NCBI RefSeq assembly: GCF_021283545.2
Contig: NZ_CP128540.1
Location: 2,701,501 to 2,765,500, forward strand
DNA: 64,000 nt
Reading direction: 5' to 3'
Origin: Pseudomonas alloputida
Lineage (GTDB): Bacteria; Pseudomonadota; Gammaproteobacteria; Pseudomonadales; Pseudomonadaceae
Position 1 is the first letter of the stretch, and every line of letters begins with the position of its first letter. The notes beneath the pieces were generated by a model. The model was given only the letters and a program-made list of their open reading frames with translations, was not told the origin of the DNA and searched no databases. Below are positions 61,732 to 64,000 of this stretch, in pieces. A program made the translations under genes and the position numbers.

Positions 61732-62237
61732 TGAACACACAACGTGCAGTCATCTGGGCCGGCTTCCTCGGCGTGAGCGCGGCGCTGGCCTGGGCACCGG
61801 ACCATTGGTTTGGCCAGGACGATGGCGTCGCGGCCTTCGCGGGTAAACCCGCTCCTACAACAGAAAGCGCTGCGTCCATTGTAGGCGCGAGCTTGCCCGC
61901 GAAAGGGCCGGAACAGGCCTCCCGCGACCTGTTCCCAACCCAGCAATGGACCCAACCCAAAACCCTGGCCACGGTCACCGAACAACCCGTGATGACCGCA
62001 CCTGTCGTCGCCGCGGCCCCGACGGCCCCGGAACTGCCTTTCCAGTTCATCGGCCGCATGGGTGACCGCGACGACCTGCAGGTCTTCCTGCAGAGCGGCG
62101 AAAAACTCTACGTCGTGCGCCAAGGCGACGTGATCGAAGACACCTATCGCCTCGATCGGGTATCGGCCAACGAGCTGAACCTGGTCTACCTGCCTTTGCA
62201 CCAGTCGCAGACCTTGTCTGTCGGGAGCGCACCATGA
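61731..62237 (+). CDS. GspC/PilP-like protein with a REP-encoded linker
   Basis: 168 residues from ATG 61731 (GTG 61728 is also possible). One membrane helix (AVIWAGFLGVSAALAWA), then a linker whose residues about 34-60 are encoded by a REP pair (DDGVAAFAGKPAPTTE … GASLPAKGPEQ). The C-terminal domain (LPFQFIGRMGDRDDLQVFLQSGEKLYVVRQGDVIEDTYRLDRVSANELNLVYLPL) matches the homology region of GspC and PilP that contacts the secretin. Its stop overlaps the secretin start. Confidence 0.8.
   Translation: MNTQRAVIWAGFLGVSAALAWAPDHWFGQDDGVAAFAGKPAPTTESAASIVGASLPAKGPEQASRDLFPTQQWTQPKTLATVTEQPVMTAPVVAAAPTAPELPFQFIGRMGDRDDLQVFLQSGEKLYVVRQGDVIEDTYRLDRVSANELNLVYLPLHQSQTLSVGSAP
61832..61911. repeat. REP pair inside the GspC/PilP-like gene
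   Basis: An inverted REP (GGCCTTCGCGGGTAAACCCG… from 61832) and a second REP (TGTAGGCGCGAGCTTGCCCGC… from 61880) lie wholly within the coding frame, between the membrane helix and the periplasmic domain. The frame is kept. Confidence 0.92.
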
Positions 62238-64000
62238 AGTCGTCAAAGCTGTGCAAGCCTGCTCCGTTTCTGCTCGTGGCGCTGTGCGTGGCCATTGCCG
62301 GTTGCGGCTCCAGTGCGGTTCGCCAGGACAGCGACCAGCTGATGAAAGAGGGCCAGTACGAGGCCGGCATCGCTCGCCTGGAAGAGGCCCTGCGCGACGA
62401 TCCGCGTGATACAGAGCTGAATATCGCCCTGGCCCACAGCCGCCAGGCGGCGGTCGAGGCCCTGATTGGCCAGGCCGACAGCGACCGCGTCCGCCATGAC
62501 TTCGCCAATGCCCGGATGGGCTACGGCCGGGTGCTCACCCTGGAGCCGAACAACCGCCGCGCCCAGGAAGGCATTCGCCAGCTGGAGCTGATCCGCACCC
62601 TGGACGAACGCATAGCGCTTGGCCAGGCGGCGCTGCGCCAGGGCGACCTGTTCGGTGCCGAACGCTACATGCGCGAAGTCTTGCGTCTGGACCCGCAGAA
62701 CCAGAAGGGCATGACCCTGCGCAGCGACATCGAAAACGTGCAGGCACGCACCGCGCAGCCGTACCCGCAATTGCGCAGCAAGCTGGAGCGGCCGGTCACC
62801 CTGGAGTTTCGCGATGCCAACCTGAAGACCATCTTCGAAGTGCTGTCGCAGGTGGCCGGCATCAATTTCATCTTCGACAAGGACCTGCGCCCGGACATGA
62901 AAGCCACCATCTTCGTGCGCGAGGTGCGCATCGAGGACGCGATAGCGCTGCTGCTGGAGCAAAACCAGCTGCGCCAGAAGATCGTCAACGACAACACCGT
63001 CATGGTCTACCCCGATTCGCCGCAGAAGACCAAGGACTACCAGGAACTGGTCATGCGCACGTTCTACCTGACCAGCATCGACGCCAACACCGCGTTGAAC
63101 ATGGTCAAGACCATGCTCAAGACCCGCGACGTGTTCGTTGACGAGCGCCTCAACACCCTGACCATGCGCGACACGTCGGACGCGGTGCGCATGGCCGAGA
63201 AGCTGCTGCAGTCGCAGGACCAGTCCAACCCCGAGGTGGTGCTGGAAGTGGAGGTGATGGAGGTGGCCACCTCGCGCATCCTCGACCTTGGCCTGCAATG
63301 GCCCAACACCTTCGGCGTGCTGAGCGACGATGGCAACCCGGTCAGCGTGCTCGACCAGCTCAAGGGCATCAATTCCAGCCGCATCAGCATTGCGCCGGCG
63401 CCGCAGGCCAAGATCAACGCCCAGGACAAGGACATCAACACCCTGGCCAGCCCGGTGATCCGCGTCAGCAACCGCGAGCAAGCGCGCATCCACATCGGCC
63501 AGCGGGTACCGATCATCAGCGCCACCTCGGTGCCGTCGACCCAAGGGCCGGTCATTACCGAGAGCGTCACCTACCTGGACGTCGGCCTGAAGCTAGAAGT
63601 GCAGCCCACCGTGCACCTGAACAACGAAGTGGCGATCAAGGTGGCGCTGGAGGTCAGCAACGCCACCCCGCTGGAGGCCACCCGCCAGGGCACCATCCCG
63701 GTCCAGGTCGACACCCGCAACGCGCAGACCAGCCTGCGCCTGCACGACGGCGAAACCCAGGTGCTGGCCGGCCTGGTGCGCAACGACCACAACGCCAGTG
63801 GCAACAAGATTCCCGGCCTTGGCGACATCCCGGGCCTTGGCCGGCTGTTCGGCAGCAACAAGGACGACATGAGCAAGAGTGAGCTGGTGCTGGCGATCAC
63901 CCCGCGCATCGTGCGTAACCTGCCGTACCAGAGCCCGTCGGACATGGAGTTTTCCACGGGCACCGAGTCGGCCATGCAGGTGCGCCAAATGGCGCCACTG
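62234..64000 (+). CDS. gspD: TPR-containing lipoprotein secretin (GspD/MshL-like), partial
   Basis: 589 codons are visible and the gene runs past the window end. A lipoprotein signal (LLVALCVAIAGCGSS, lipobox IAGC) is followed by TPR-like helices (about 30-165: LMKEGQYEAGIARLEEALRDDPRDTELNIALA, LGQAALRQGDLFGAERYMREVLRLDPQN). Next are an STN/N0-type domain (LEFRDANLKTIFEVLSQVAGINFIFDKDLRPD) and N1-like domain, then the secretin core (NREQARIHIGQRVPIISATS, YLDVGLKLEVQPTV, VLAGLVRNDHNASGNKIPGLGDIPGLGRLFGS, LVLAITPRIVR). The TPR front end is unlike ordinary GspD and closer to Msh/Xcm-type secretins. It forms the outer-membrane channel. Confidence 0.9.
   Translation, partial: MKSSKLCKPAPFLLVALCVAIAGCGSSAVRQDSDQLMKEGQYEAGIARLEEALRDDPRDTELNIALAHSRQAAVEALIGQADSDRVRHDFANARMGYGRVLTLEPNNRRAQEGIRQLELIRTLDERIALGQAALRQGDLFGAERYMREVLRLDPQNQKGMTLRSDIENVQARTAQPYPQLRSKLERPVTLEFRDANLKTIFEVLSQVAGINFIFDKDLRPDMKATIFVREVRIEDAIALLLEQNQLRQKIVNDNTVMVYPDSPQKTKDYQELVMRTFYLTSIDANTALNMVKTMLKTRDVFVDERLNTLTMRDTSDAVRMAEKLLQSQDQSNPEVVLEVEVMEVATSRILDLGLQWPNTFGVLSDDGNPVSVLDQLKGINSSRISIAPAPQAKINAQDKDINTLASPVIRVSNREQARIHIGQRVPIISATSVPSTQGPVITESVTYLDVGLKLEVQPTVHLNNEVAIKVALEVSNATPLEATRQGTIPVQVDTRNAQTSLRLHDGETQVLAGLVRNDHNASGNKIPGLGDIPGLGRLFGSNKDDMSKSELVLAITPRIVRNLPYQSPSDMEFSTGTESAMQVRQMAPL

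Overview
The window is a Pseudomonas chromosome, most likely of the P. putida group. The support is high GC with typical pseudomonad codon use, numerous P. putida-type REP palindromes (…GCGGG-TTTA/CTTG/CATG-CCCGC…), a pseudomonad-length ilvE, an ornithine cyclodeaminase of the P. putida type, and a MnxG-type manganese oxidase locus. No rRNA, tRNA, CRISPR array or prophage was seen.

Layout. 0-23 kb is a mosaic of small metabolic and regulatory units: LysR; ocd with a divergent Lrp regulator; a START protein; (S)-ureidoglycine aminohydrolase; a flavin monooxygenase with a sulfonate-type binding protein; TetR and GlxA-type regulators; small envelope proteins; RidA; an EamA exporter; a TorF-like porin; a DUF3300/DUF2950 pair; AraC next to hydantoinase subunits A and B; LysR divergent from a PACE efflux pump; and ilvE. 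23-31 kb is a cobalt-chelatase operon behind a cobalamin riboswitch: cobW, cobN and a chlD-type gene whose two halves are joined by an apparent programmed -1 frameshift. 31-40 kb holds a sigma-54 regulator, then an insertion-sequence cluster (an IS110 element inside a REP, an intact IS66 with an 8-bp target duplication, and a second IS110/IS1111-type element), then rlhA. 40-45 kb has RidA, trmK, DUF2790, LysR and a two-gene valine-catabolic operon (isobutyryl-CoA dehydrogenase, 3-hydroxyisobutyryl-CoA hydrolase).

45-64 kb is the most distinctive part. A canonical sigma-54 promoter drives a 1947-residue multicopper oxidase (mnxG-like). It is followed, with overlapping or closely spaced genes, by a YncE-like beta-propeller, two SCO copper chaperones, a cytochrome c/periplasmic-binding-protein fusion and a SurA-like protein. 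Next come a stand-alone response regulator and an unusual type II secretion module: GspE, PilM/N/O-like proteins, a GspC/PilP-like protein and a TPR-containing lipoprotein secretin that is cut by the window end. This fits the Xcm-type, Gsp-related route linked to Mn oxidase export in P. putida GB-1. I infer that the first block builds the copper enzyme in the periplasm and the second block moves it to the surface.

Three REP pairs lie inside or at the start of reading frames in this last block, which is unusual for elements that are normally extragenic. The IS110 element carries a predicted bridge RNA whose two guide segments match the REP it is inserted in.
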